Shown piece by piece: positions 23,281 through 34,907 of a stretch of DNA of 64,000 nucleotides. Within the stretch, counting starts at the first letter, position 1; every line of letters starts with the position of its first letter. The notes under the pieces are model-generated. The model was not told where the DNA came from. It saw only the letters and a list, made by a program, of their open reading frames with translations, and ran no database searches. The DNA is from Schizophyllum amplum (lineage: Eukaryota > Basidiomycota > Agaricomycetes > Agaricales > Schizophyllaceae): positions 1 through 64,000 of the forward strand of contig VDMD01000090.1 in NCBI GenBank assembly GCA_007026445.1, in the 5' to 3' direction. Position numbers and translations under genes: made by a program.

Positions 23281-26200
23281 CGCGTGAGAGCCTGCGTTGA
23301 AGGATCGGAGCACCGCTTGTGTGAGGGATGGCCGACGCAGAAGGGAAATGAACCCGCGCGAGACTTGGAATACACCGTTGCCAAAGGCACACATGCAGAA
23401 GCCAGTGGAACGTGTGCGCGCAGGCTTCGCCACGGTAGGCGCTGGTCCCGTGCGTGTCCTATAAGGCAGTGTGCGCTCGCTGTCCTGCTTGGACATAGGG
23501 CCCGTATGGCGCTGAACACACGCCGGTGAAGGCGCTGCGTCCACGCCGCGGACGGGGCCAAGTGAGCAGGCAACTGCGATGCGGATGGGCAACGGACAGA
23601 AGGTGGGTCTGTAAACTTGAGGGCGACGTGATGACTAGAGCGGGATGCGGAAGCACACAAGAGAACACCCGACGGGCAAGGAATGTCAAAGACGCCAACG
23701 TGGACTCGCACGCGCGCTGGCGGTGTTGGTGGTAGCCGCATCGCCTCCTCGATTGTCCCCGAGTTGCGCCGGTGAGTCATTGGGCGTGCCCAACGCAGAA
23801 TTAACATTTGTCGCGCATCTCTGCGTGTCACGATCTATAGATGGCACATCGTTCTGGTGCTCGATAGGACGGGGCACCGTCTGCAAGAGAGTCGGAGCCT
23901 CGGGGCCAGATGAGCGTGCGACGGGGAGTGAGGGCGCCGCTGCAGAAGGTGTGCGTGTCGAAAGCGGTGGGACGCGTTCGCGCGTGGGGTCCGCCGCGAT
24001 AGGCGCTGACTTCGCACGTGAGACGCTCGCTGGTGCATCTTCACTGGGTGCAAGCTCCGAATTAGTGCACGCACATCCTAGAGCTCCAGCGCGAAGGCCG
24101 CGTGGTGCTGAGCTCACGCCGGTGGAGGCGCTGAGTTCACGCTGGTGGAGGCACTTAGCTCTCGCCAAGGACAGCGCTCGCATGTGAGACATGGAGGTGT
24201 CGGAAGGACGGCGCTACCTGTGCGTGAGGCCTGGAGGCCACCGTTGCCGAAAGCACGAGTTAAAGCTAGCGAGACGCGTCAGCGCGCGGAGTCCGCCACA
24301 ACAGGCGCTGATTCCGCGCGAGCGATGCTTGTCGGCGCGTGTTCACGGGAGGTGCGCTCTGGAAAGGCGCACGCGCGCTCTCGAGCTTCGGCGCGAACAC
24401 CGCGTGGCGCTGAGCTCACGCCGGTGAAGGCGTCGGGCTCTCGCCAGGGACGGCGCTCGCGTGCGGGGGAGCGATCTTGTCGAAAGGATGAGGATGGCCG
24501 TGTTGGGAACTTGAGGGGGACGTGACGCTGGGCGCGGACTCGTACGCGAGATGACGAGGGCGTGAGGCACCATTGCCGAGAGCGCGTGTCGAAGCCAGCA
24601 AAATGCATCAGCGCGTGGAGTCCGCCGCGATAGGCGCTGGTTCCACGCGTGAGATGCTCGCCGTTGCGGGCTCGCTGAAGGGGCGCTCCGAGGCGGCGCA
24701 CGCACGCGCTCTTGAGCTTCGGTGCGAAGGCCGCTTGGCGCTGAGCTCACGCCGGTGAAGGCGCCGAGCTCCCGCCGGGGCGGCATTCGTACTGGGGGCG
24801 CGGGAGGACAACCGCGCGTACGTGCTGTCATCAAGGTGCTCACAGCGAGGAGATGGAGAACCGTTCGCGCGGGAGCCGTGGGTGTCCTCGATCGATCGAG
24901 CTCGAGATGCGGGGATGAGGGCGACACCGTCGAAGGCGCGCGCATTGCAGCCAGCGAGACGCGTCAGCGCGTGGAGTCCGCTGTGACAGGCGCTGATTCT
25001 GCGCGAGCGACGCTTGCCGGCGCGTGTTCGCTGGAGGTGAGCGCGCACTCTTGAGCTTCGGCGCGAAGGCCGCGGGGCGCTGAGCTCACGCCGGTGAAGG
25101 CGCTGAGCCCACGCCGGGGCGGCATTCACACTGGGGCGCGGGAGGACGATCGGCGCGAACCCGGGAGGGCAGGAGAGCGCGTGCGGGACGTGCGGGCGAC
25201 TAGGTGATCGACGAGGGGAGATACACGTGAGGACAGCGTACGCGCTGTGGCCGCGGCGCTCGCGTTGGGGACGAAGCGCCGTTCGTGCGGGGAATGACAA
25301 GCACGAGAGGGGGACGGCGAGGACACGGTCGACGTCGACGCCCGCGGAGCGCGTATGCACGCAGAGTCCGCCGCGTCAGGCGCTGTCTCCGCGCGCGGGA
25401 GGCTTGCCTGCGCGTGTTCGCGGGCGGCGAGCTCGGATGAGATGCTCGTGCACTCTTGAAATCCAGCGTAGAGGCCGCCTGGCGCTGGGCTCACGCTAGT
25501 GAAGGCGCGAAGCTCCCGCCGCTGACGGCGTTCATCGCGGATGGCTAGACAACACGGGAAGAGCTTGAGTCGACCTTGCGTGGGAGAGGGTACGGGCGCC
25601 GTGGCCGAAGGTGTGCGCTGGTAAGCGCGGTTGCGCGCGCCAGGACTAGCCGAGGCCGATCGCGTGAGGGACGTAGCGATGGCCTGCGTTGCTCGCGAGA
25701 TAGCCGATAGCCACGCGGGCTCATCGACGAGCTGCGAGTCGCATGCGAGAGGCGCTTGTGCACTTAGTATTGTCGTAGGGCCCCCCAAACGAGACGCACG
25801 GAGGGCGCGCTGAGCGCCCTCGTGATTGCTAGACTCAGAAAGCGTCAGTGGTGTCCCGGCGGAGGGCGTCCTTGACGCGCCGTATGTTCCCATTTCCCAT
25901 GCCCCTCCATCTGTCCTGCCCATCCTCCTCTGCTTCTCGATCCCAAAGGTGTGTGGCAAAGGCTCCTGCGATGCTTGCGAGAAGGGACGGGTTTGGCGGG
26001 AAACTCGGCAATCGAGCGGTGATGGCGAGAGGAAAGGACGAAGTCGGTGAGGTTCGCTCCTTCGCGTGCTGATGGTAGCCGGATCGGCTCGTCGACCGTC
26101 CCCGAGCCGCGCTGGTGAGTCACTGCGCGTGTCCGCCACAACATTGGCGTTCGGCGCGCCTCTCGTATGTCGTGATATGTGGAGGGGCGCATTGTCCTGG

Positions 26201-27310
26201 TGCTCGAGGGTAGAGGAGGTACGCGGGAGAGCAGCCGCGCGTACGTGCTGCAGCCGTGGTGCCCGCGCTGTGGGGCGAAGCACCCTTCACCCGAGGAATG
26301 CAGGTAGAAGCCGGCGGTACGCGTTCGCGCGCGGGTTTCGCCGCGGTAGGCGCTGGCTCCGCGCACGTTCGCGGATGCTCGGCTTCAGGGTTGCGTGCGT
26401 GCCGTCTTGCCAGGCGCGGAGGTTGTATGGCGATGGGCGCACGCCGGTGAAGGCGCTGTGCCCACACCACGGACGGTGCGATGCGGATGGACGGTGCGTC
26501 CGTAGACTTGGGACGTGACGCGGGGCGCGGGATCATGCGCGAGATGATGAGAGCGAGTGAGGGCACTGTTGCTGATCGCGAGGACGCGCGCTCTGTAGCC
26601 AGCAAAGCGCGCCCGCGCGTGGAGTCCGCCGCGGTAGGCGCTGATTCCGCGCGTGAGAGGCTTGCGATTGCGGGCTCGCTGGTGGCGCGTTCTGGCGTGC
26701 CGCGCACGCACTCTTGGGCTTTGGCGTGAAGGCCGCGCGGCGTTGAGCTCACGCCGGTGGAGGCGCAGAGCCCACGCCGGGGCAGCTCTGGCGCCGGGGA
26801 ACGAGCCGCGGGAGCTCCGTAGGGCAGGAGAGTGGGAACGCGACGCTGCGGGCCACTGGACGATCAACGCGTGGAGCGGGTACGCCTGAGGACGGCCGCG
26901 GGTACGCGCCTTGATCAAGGTGCTTGCGTTGAGGGGGAGCGCCGTCCGCACAGCGAATGCCAGACTCGGGAGGGGGACGACGAGGATGCCGGTAACGCTG
27001 ACGGCCCTCGCTCGCTCGTGGTCCAGACAATAGCCGCGTTGGCTCATCGGCTGCCCGTGGCTGCGAGACGGTATGCGGCCGCGTCCTCGCGTCCTCGTCG
27101 CAGTGCGGCGCTCATGTCGGTCGAGGCGCGCGCGCAGATCGCCGCGGCCGGCGCTTGTGCAGCGCGTGCGTCGCTTGCTGCGCAACCTATCTTGACTAGG
27201 TATCCACAAAGCACCTCCCAGGCGGGACGTTCGAAGGGCGCTGGCGCGATTGAACGAGACGTTAGCTGTGTTCACGCGGTGAGCGTCCTCGACGCGCCGT
27301 ATTCCCGTGC
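23281..27310. repeat. Degenerate GC-rich higher-order repeat array
   Basis: A unit of roughly 280-390 bp recurs with cores like GGAGTCCGCCGCG and TAGGCGCTGATTCCGCG near 23430, 23983, 24286, 24612, 24967, 25361, 26331 and 26615. Each is followed about 130-150 bp later by GCTGAGCTCACGCCGGTG or a variant. A longer block is also duplicated: 23724-23880 matches 26067-26225, giving a higher-order period of about 2.34 kb. Long open frames occur on both strands (one of 457 codons on minus, 26385-27758), but they follow the repeat and GC bias and match nothing I know. I read this as satellite-like DNA, not genes. Confidence 0.6.
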
Positions 27311-28335
27311 CCCCCAGTCCTGATGTGTCCTGCCCCCCACTCCTAAAGTCTCCTTTGTCCCAGTCGGCACACGAGAATGCTCGAGAGATTGCTTGCAAAG
27401 CTGGAGAGAGCCTGGAGGGAGCTTGGCGAGGAGACAGAGTGATCGGGCGCGATGGTAAGAGGAGAGGACGAAGTTGGTGATGGGCGAGTGATGTCGACAT
27501 GGCAGTATTGTTCTGAAGGCATGTACGAGTAGACAGCTTGAGGGAGAGACCGAAGTTGGATAAAGAGTGACTGAAGAACAAATATATTGCGAACCGCCGG
27601 ATATGGCGCGTAAGCTGAATCAATGTAGCTAGTAATGGCGCGTCCGCTGCTAGTAGAGGCACACGGATCGCCTGTCGTAGCATACATGATATAGAAGGGA
27701 CAACGTCCGGGAACGCGGGGGCGCACGGATTGCCGGAAGAGGCACATCCGCTGCTCATCGTCGAGTCGGGTATTCCCGGAACCGCCGCTGAAGGCGCACC
27801 GCTCGACTCGACGGAGCAGAACAGACAGCACGGATGCTGAATGTCCTGAAGGCACGCTGCAAGCAGCTGCCGCTGGCAACGATGGGCACACCGCCGCAGA
27901 AGGCGCTATCGTGCTGCTAAACTACGGACTCGCTGATGGAGTCCACGGTCATGCCACCATTGTGATGCGCTCGGGCATCGCTGCGTTCAGAGACTCCGTG
28001 CAAGAGCCGTGGGTGAGCACGAGATGCTGCGCGGGGTGCTGGACCAGCTGAAAGGAGCCTCGTACCGGACGTGGTAGCGTCCGACGGCAGGCTGTCTATG
28101 ATATGAGCCCGCGTGCCAGGTGTGTTAGCAACCGACCGCGAGCTGTCACTGATATGAGCCCTCCGCTAGATGTTTGAGCATCCGCGGGGGGCTAGGCGAT
28201 ACGGGAACCAAACGAGACGAGAGACAAGATCAAGGTGTAAAAGCTGTCTAGACAAATACATGCAAACTGACTATATACCGGGTCGGACCGATGTACCGGG
28301 CTTCGGCCGTGTCCACCGTATCCCAGCCATACCAC
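27311..28335. other. No gene seen
   Basis: About 1 kb of non-repetitive DNA between the satellite-like array and the minisatellites. A minus-strand frame at 27343-27891 has no recognisable domain and no supporting splice sites. Confidence 0.5.
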
Positions 28336-28640
28336 ACACGCCCCCCTCACGGTTACCATTGACGCCCTCCTCACGATTACCCGTTGACGCTCCCCCTCAC
28401 GGTCATCCCTGACGCTCGCCGCACGGTCATCACTGACGCCTCCCTTCACGGGTACCCGTTGATGCCTCCCTCACGATTATACCATTCACACTCCCCGCAC
28501 GGTTATCACTGATGCTCGCCTCAGGTGTACCATTGACGCCCTCCGCACGGTTACCATTGGCGCTCCCCCCTCCCGGTTATCATGGATGCTCGCCTCACGT
28601 TTTATCATTGATGCTCCCCCTCGCCTGTACCGTTCACTCC
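28336..28640. repeat. Minisatellite, ~28-bp unit
   Basis: About eleven imperfect copies of a unit like CCTCACGGTTACCATTGACG. This is the leftmost array of the minisatellite block. Confidence 0.75.
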
Positions 28641-28689
28641 CCCCTCGCTCACTCCCTTCACCCCTCACTCACCCCTCGCTCTCTCCATC

Positions 28690-29515
28690 GATTGGGGGCG
28701 ATGCGTGACGATTGGGGGACGGAGCTCTCTCCGTTGATTGGCGGACGGAGCTCTCTCCGTCGATTGCGGGAGGGGGACGGAGCGCTCTCCTCCCCCTCAC
28801 TCCCCCTCACTCCCCCTCACTCCCCCTCGCTCCTCTCCTCGCTCCTGGCGAGCCCTAGCGATTGGGGGAGGGGGGCGATGATTGGGAAGGGAGAGGGAGG
28901 AGGGAGAGGGGTTGGAGACGGGGGAGCTCTCCTCGTCGATGGGGGACGGAGCTCTCTCCGTCGAGTGAGGGACGGAGCTCTCTCCGTCAACTGATTGGGG
29001 ACAGAGGGAGCGAGGAAATAGGAAGGGGGACGGAGCGAGGAATTAGGAAGGGCGAGGGTGCTCTGTCCGTCAATGGGGGACGGAGCGCTCTCCGTCGATT
29101 GGGGACGGGGGTGCTCTGTCCGTCGATTGGGGAGGGGGCGAGTGAGGGCGATTGGGCGAGGGAGCTCTCTCCTCGTCAACTGATTGGTGGAGGGAGCTCT
29201 GGGAGTCAGGTGGCGGGGAGAAGGAAGGGCGGAGATAGGAAGGGGGAGGGGGAGGTCTGTCGGTTGACTGATTGGGGGACAGAGGGAGCGCTCTCCTCGT
29301 CAACTGATTGGGGACAGAGGGAGCTCCCTCCGTCAGTTGATTGGGGACAGAGGGAGCTCTCCGTCGATTGGGGGAGCTCCCTCCGTTGATTGGGGGACAG
29401 AGGGAGCTGTCTCCTCGTCGATTGGGGGACAGAGGGAGCTCTCCCCGTTGATTGGGGAGGGGGGAGCGCTCGCTTCGTCAATTGACGGAGGAGGGCACGT
29501 CAATTGAGGGCGAAG
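28690..29515. repeat. Minisatellite, GATTGGGGGACGGAGCTCTC type
   Basis: Variable spacing of GATTGGGGGA plus GGAGCTCTCTCCGTC phrases, about 30 bp per unit. Open frames across it are repeat artefacts. Confidence 0.75.
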
Positions 29516-29619
29516 GAGGATGCGAGGAAAGAGGAAGGATATTGGGGCGAGTGAAGGATATTGGGGAGAGTGAGGGCGACGGAGGCGCAGCAGGAGGCAC
29601 AGCACGTCGCCTTAGACCT

Positions 29620-30335
29620 CCTTCGCTCCCTTCTTCCACGCCCGCCTTCATTCCACGCCCTCCCCGCCTTCATTCCACGCCCTCCCACCCTCTTCCCTCT
29701 TCCCTCATCCCTCCTACCCGCTCTCCCTCCTACCCGCTCTCCCTCGTCCCTCCTCATCCCCTAGTCCCCGCCCCGCTCCCTCCTCCCTTCCCTCCTACCC
29801 GCTCTCCCTCGTCCCTCCTCCCTTCCCTCCTCCATTCCCTCGTCCCTCCACCCTTCCCTCGTCCCCAATCTCCCTCCTCCCTCCTCCCTCCCTCGCCACC
29901 TCTCCTCTCCCATTTCCATTCTCCCTCCCCTTCCGTCCTGCGGCCTCCCTCACCCCTCCTCAGCGCCCCTCGGCCTCTCGCCTCCTCGCATCCTCCCCAA
30001 TCCTTGCCCCCTTCCTCTTTCCTCGCCCTCTCGCCTCTCCTCGCCTCCCTCTCGCCCCGAGCCCCGAGCCCCGAGGAGCCCTCCTCGCCTCCCTCCCTTC
30101 CTCGCCTCTCGCCCCGAGCCCTTCCTCGCCCACTCGCCCGCCTCGCCCCCTCGAGCCCTCGCCCCCGACCTCGCTCTCTCGCCCCGACCTCGCCTCCTCG
30201 CCCCTCACTCGCCCAACTCGCCCTCCTCGCCTCGACCGCCCCCCGACTCGCCCTTGAGCCCTCCTCGCCCTTTTCGCCTCCCTCTCGAGCCCCCCTCCTC
30301 CCTCCTCCCTCCTCCCTCCTCCCTCCTCCCTCCTC
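29620..30335. repeat. Polypyrimidine tract, ~700 bp
   Basis: The plus strand is almost only C and T with scattered CG and AG breaks, including runs of CCTCCCTCCT at 30297-30332. Such mirror-like tracts can form triplex DNA. Confidence 0.8.
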
Positions 30336-30361
30336 CCCTGCTCTCACGCTGAGGAGCCGCA

Positions 30362-30500
30362 GGCAAAGGGGCGACCGGTGCCGCAGACAGAGCAGCGACC
30401 GGTGCTGCAGACGAAGGGGCGACCGGTGCTGCAGACGAAGCAGCGACCGGTGTCGCAGACGAAGCAGCTGCCGGCGTCGCAGACGAAGCAGCGACCGAGG
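30362..30500. repeat. Minisatellite, 24-bp unit x5-6
   Basis: Units read GCGACCGGTGCTGCAGACGA plus AGCA, with a few substitutions. Confidence 0.8.
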
Positions 30501-30508
30501 AAGGATCC

Positions 30509-30608
30509 CGTGCTGCTTGTAACGGCGACGTGATGCTTGTAACGGCGACGTGCTGCTTGTAACGGCGACGTGATGCTTGTAACGGCGACGTGCTGCTTGT
30601 AACGGCGA
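30509..30608. repeat. Minisatellite, 20-bp unit x5
   Basis: TGCTGCTTGTAACGGCGACG repeated, alternating GCTG and GATG. Confidence 0.85.
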
Positions 30609-30950
30609 GCGTCTACGGGTGGGGCCAGGCGTCTACGGGTGGGGCCAGGCGTCTACGGTGAAGTCGATACGTCGACGGTGAAGGCAGTATGTCGACGGTG
30701 AAGGCGATACGTCGACGGTGAAGGTGATCGTTGCACCAGTGAAGGCGATACGTCGACGGAAGGCGATCGTTGCACCAGTGAAGGCGATCGTTGCACCAGT
30801 GAAGGCGATACGTCGACGGTGAAGGCGATCGTTGCACCAGTGAAGGCGATCGTTGCACCAGTGAAGGCGATTGTTGCACCAGTGAAGGCGATCGTTGCAC
30901 CAGTGAAGGCGATCATTGCACCAGTGAAGGCGATCGTTGCACCAGTTCGG
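30608..30950. repeat. Minisatellites, 20-21-bp units
   Basis: Two copies of GCGTCTACGGGTGGGGCCAG lead into about fourteen mixed copies of GTCGACGGTGAAGGCGATAC and GTGAAGGCGATCGTTGCACC. Confidence 0.8.
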
Positions 30951-31004
30951 TATATACGGGATGGATATGTGCAGTACATACGGGATGGATATGTCCCGGT
31001 CGTG

Positions 31005-31215
31005 GATGGGTGGGAGAAACCGGGCGTGGAATGGAGGGGAGAAGCCGGGCGGGGATGGGTGGGAGAAGGCGGGCGTGGATGGGTGGGAGAAGCCGGGCGG
31101 GGATGGGTAGGAGAAGAAGCCGGGCGTGGAATGGATGGGAGAAGGCGGGCGTGGATGGGTGGGAGAAGGCGGACGGGGATGGGTGGGAGAAGGCGGGCGG
31201 GGAATGGAGGGGCGA
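31005..31215. repeat. Minisatellite, ~24-bp unit x8
   Basis: GGGTGGGAGAAGGCGGGCGT-like units, purine-rich on the plus strand. Confidence 0.8.
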
Positions 31216-31365
31216 TGTCGGTGAGTTTTTGTCGTGTTCGCTTCAAGTTAACTTGAGGTAAGGGATTGCGCTGACAGGTAAGGCATTGCACTGATTGTGT
31301 GTACAGCGGGCTTGCTGTGAAGCGAGGAAGCTCGGAATTGATCATACTACTCATATGTCGACCGC

Positions 31366-31430
31366 TAGGACCCATATATATTGTACATACCCATATCTAT
31401 TGTACATACCCATATCTATTGTACATCTCA
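31366..31430. repeat. Minisatellite, 19-bp unit x3
   Basis: TATTGTACATACCCATATC, three copies. Confidence 0.8.
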
Positions 31431-31519
31431 TCCCTTGACCGAGGTTTCTCATACCCGGCCGTACAAAATAAGTACTCCACAGCCAAAATAAGTACTCCAC
31501 AGGCTAGTAGCTACAGACG

Positions 31520-31617
31520 GTGACAGCACCCTCTCTCGTTCGCCAGCACCCTCTCGTTCGCCAGCACCCTCTCGTTTGCCAGCACCCTCTCGTTTGCCAG
31601 CACCCTCTCGTTCGCGC
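31520..31617. repeat. Minisatellite, 18-bp unit x5
   Basis: CAGCACCCTCTCGTTCGC with C/T variation at one site. Confidence 0.85.
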
Positions 31618-31663
31618 TAAGTATTGGTTGAAAGTACAGTATCCAATGACCTGCGCTTCCGCA

Positions 31664-31862
31664 TCCTCACACTTGTGACTTGACGTGCATCCTCACACTT
31701 GTGACTTGACGCGCAGGTCCTCTTCTCATAGGCCGGCGAGGGCTCATAGGCCGGCGAGGGCTCATGGGCCGGCGAGGGCTCATGGGCCGGCGAGGGCAGA
31801 GTCAGACGGTTCGATGAGGTCGCGAGGAAGCTTCTCATTGATGAGGTCGCGAGGAAGCTTCT
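31664..31862. repeat. Three short minisatellites in succession
   Basis: A 24-bp unit around CCTCACACTTGTGACTTGAC (x2), an 18-bp unit GCTCATAGGCCGGCGAGG (x4, 31725-31795) and a ~41-bp unit ending GCGAGGAAGCTTCT (x2). Confidence 0.75.
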
Positions 31863-31870
31863 AATTATTA

Positions 31871-32040
31871 GCACACGTGATCGCGATTGGATGACGGCAC
31901 ACGTCAAGCACACGTGATCGCGATTGGATGCCGCGTCAAGCACACGTGATCGCGACGAAGAATCTAGCGCACGTGATCGCGATTGGATGACGCGTCAGAG
32001 TCACGCGTGATCGCGATTGGATGACGCGTCAGCAGTCACG
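31871..32040 (+). promoter_or_regulatory. Tandem E-box/CCAAT/MCB-like array upstream of F-box gene A
   Basis: Five imperfect units of about 30 bp, starting near 31871, 31909, 31940, 31968 and 32000. Most carry CACGTGATCGCGATTGG, so each has a CACGTG palindrome and an inverted CCAAT box; several also end in ACGCGT. The array stops about 35 bp before the start codon of gene A. One copy of CACGTGATCGTGATC sits at 61101, 78 bp upstream of paralogue D, which supports a promoter origin. Confidence 0.55.
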
Positions 32041-32072
32041 CGATTCGGCATCGCTTGATGCGTTCCGCGTTC

Positions 32073-34717
32073 ATGGCAGAAATCCACTGCCCAGTCGAGG
32101 GCGAGCACGCGGCCCCAGTCGAGGGCGGGGAGGCGGCCCCCAGTCGAGGGCGAGGACGCGGCCCCAGTCGAGGGCGAGGACGCGGCCCCAGTCGAAGGCG
32201 AGGACGCGGCCCCAGTCGAGGGCGAGGACGCGGCCGGCTCTGAGCACGAGGACTCTACCTTTTGCAGCACTGGCGCATCTCGCAATGGCTCAAAACGACG
32301 CAAAGTTTCACAGAGCCGTAAGGCCAAGGGAGCGTCAGAAAGCCGTAAGGCCAAGGGAGCGCCGGAGAGCCGCCGAAAGGCGCCGACCCCTAGGAAGTCC
32401 AAGAGCAAGCTAGCCGCTCTCTCTGAGTTTCCCTTGGATATCATGTACGAGGTGCGATGATTCTTTCCTGTCATTCTACTTCGCGCGTCTCGCAACGTCC
32501 AGTTGACTGTCGTCATCCAGATCTTCAGCCACCTCCAGCCCGCGCAGCTGCTGAGCGTGTCGCGGACGAACAAGACGTTGCGCGACGCGCTCATGCGAAA
32601 GAGCGCTCGGTGGATATGGCGCGCCAGCTTCCGGAACGACGAGGACATCCCGCCCGTTCCGGCTGATCTGAACGAGCCGCAGTACGCGCGGCTGTTGTTC
32701 GACAAGTCCTGCATGGTTCGTCGTTGTTGGTGTCAGATTTTCGGTAAACTGACGATTTTCGGTCAACTGACCTTCCTGCAGTACTGCCCGAGTCGGTATG
32801 GCGTGAACGTTGCTTGGGCGGCGCGTGTTCGGTGTTGTGGGAAGTGCCTCGAAGAGAAGTCTGTGCTATTTGCTCATTGCTGACGCGAAGTTGCTCATCA
32901 TTCTTGTCGCGCGCGCGCGCAGGTTCATGGAACATGACGAGTTGAAGAGTGATGATGATGTGCGGAGAGCTCTGGAGGTGTGTGTGCCTTCGTACGGTGC
33001 GTCCCAAGGCCACACACGCTTCTCCTTATCGCTGACTGGATGTTGGGTCAGAGCATAAGACCTATGGAACGATCTATGTGATAGACCAAGTTGAATCCTT
33101 CTTCGACGCGTGTAACATTCTCCCGGACGATGATGATGAGCTGGTACTTGCGTGGTTGCGTGAGCGTCGTCGGCAGTGCGAGGTGCAAAGCGAGGTTTGT
33201 CATATGGTCTTTGCGCTTGGTCCACGTGGGCTGACAACTCGAGTAGCATGGCTTACAGCTGGAGAAGATGGTTAAGAGAGATTTACGCAGGCAGCGGCGA
33301 GAAGCGTAAGTCGACTTGCAACAAACGCGATCTTCATAGCACCGTCTCATTACACTGCTCTTAGCATTTACCAGAAGCTACGCGATTCTGGCTGGGGTGA
33401 AGAACTCCAAAAGCTCGAGCACGACCTGCGTGATCATCCGCTAGTACGCAAGACGCAACGCCTGACTCAGAAAGGTGCGTGGAGAAGACATATACTCGCC
33501 TCATGCATAACCAGTCTACCACAGGATGGAAGAAGATCGAAAGCGAGCTGAACATGTTCGTGACGGAGAGGAACAGAGTCCGCCTCAAACTTCAGAAGGC
33601 CGATATCATCCGTAGGCGCTACTATCTACTTGCCGACGTGTACGACGAGTTTCTCGCCAGTCAACCTCGCGACGCCGTCTTTCCCCCAATTGGCAGCATC
33701 GTATCGCTCGAGAACCTACGGACATCACTCGAGAACACGCCGGTTGACCAGTGCCAGCTGTCGCGCGATTTCTACCTTCAACTCATCAAGGAGATCCCGC
33801 CCGCATCTCTCGCGAAGTGGCGTGAGCAGGCGGATGCGGCTCTCATCGACCTCTTGAGGCCTACACGTCCTGGCCAGGCTACAACCGTCGACCATCTACG
33901 CTTGGCGTCCACGCTATTCGTAATCGTACTAGAATATGAGGCGCGCGGGACCGTGAAGACCTATCCGGACCTCCTCGCGGATGATTCTGTCACAGACTAT
34001 TTTGTGAACGTTTCTGGCCCTGCCACTGGCAAAGAGCGTGCCTTCTTTCCTTGGTCGGCGCGACGGCTGGCTGTTGCCGATACCGGTTTCGCGCAGATCG
34101 CGCGCGGGCTTTTGACACTCATGGGCATGGATCCGGATACGGCGACGCACGACGAGGTTCAGCTACGGGACCCCTGGTTCTTCGTGGAGGGCAAGGAGGT
34201 ATTGCAGGCTTTACGATGGCCGAACGTGGTATGTGTCCATTTTTTTTGCTCATGTGGACCACGACTTGCGACGAGCATGAATCTTACTCGATCATAGGTG
34301 GCGTACGCCCGGGATCGTCTGTCTTCGGGCGACAAGATATTCCTCGCGTCCGAGGAAGAAGCAGCCTGGTGCCGTTGGGAGCTCGCTAACTCGGAGTGGT
34401 CCCTCGCGGAGACGCATGAGAGTAACGCCACCATACCTCGTACCATTACGGTGTTCTGTGCCCATTGTTCAGCGACATTCAACGGATATGATGTCGGCAG
34501 TCATCTCAGCTCCCTGTACGTCGTGAACTCACACCTGTGCATCATCTTCTTACTCGACTGCAGGCATGGCAAGGATGTTGTCACCTTCAGGGACATCGTC
34601 CCGAGGCGCGGGAGTGGCATGCTTCCAAATGGGCTCGCGTTTCCTCGCCGCGAGTTCGTACACGAAGCTATGTTCACGATCCCAGATGCACCACCAGTCT
34701 CGGGCACGGAGTTGTGA
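32073..34717 (+). CDS. F-box protein A (large agaricomycete F-box family), one frameshift in exon 1
   Basis: Ten exons: 32073-32451, 32521-32715, 32782-32858, 32923-32977, 33054-33194, 33259-33305, 33365-33474, 33525-34228, 34298-34515 and 34564-34717. Their sum is one base over a multiple of three, matching a single extra C in the run at 32137-32141; without it the protein is 692 residues. The N-terminus has six PVEGEDAA-like repeats from a 24-bp minisatellite, then a basic linker. The F-box is split by intron 1: LAALSEFPLDIMYE then IFSHLQPAQLLSVSRTNKTL. A conserved C-terminal half follows (YQKLRDSGWGEELQKLEHD, YYLLADVYDEFLASQP, VFCAHCSATF). F-box proteins recruit substrates to SCF ubiquitin ligases; the target is unknown. 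The CxxC near the C-terminus may bind metal. Confidence 0.85.
32091..32240 (+). repeat. Coding minisatellite, 24-bp unit x6
   Basis: CCAGTCGAGGGCGAGGACGC-type units inside exon 1 of gene A encode an eight-residue acidic repeat. The second unit carries the extra C. Confidence 0.8.
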
Positions 34718-34907
34718 GATTACAAGTTACAAACGAGACCGTACTTTAGCTACTCGTGGTCCGATTCTTTTCTATCTGTCGAAAGCTTGCAAAACACGAA
34801 GTCAATGGGCCCAGTACCCGCATATCCAGTCGTGCTACTCCCTGAAACTCGCGGCATGAGTTCAGCGATTCAACACTACGTATTCGACTTCACGCTTCGG
34901 CGGGTGC

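Noticed and set aside
26385..27758. 457-codon open frame on the minus strand
   Set aside because: It lies over the GC-rich degenerate repeat, has repeat-like peptide text and no domain; long frames are expected there by composition.
28862..29389. 175-codon glycine/serine/arginine frame
   Set aside because: It is a translation of a minisatellite with no gene-like flanks.
29452..30522. 356-codon proline/serine/leucine frame
   Set aside because: It is a translation of the polypyrimidine tract.
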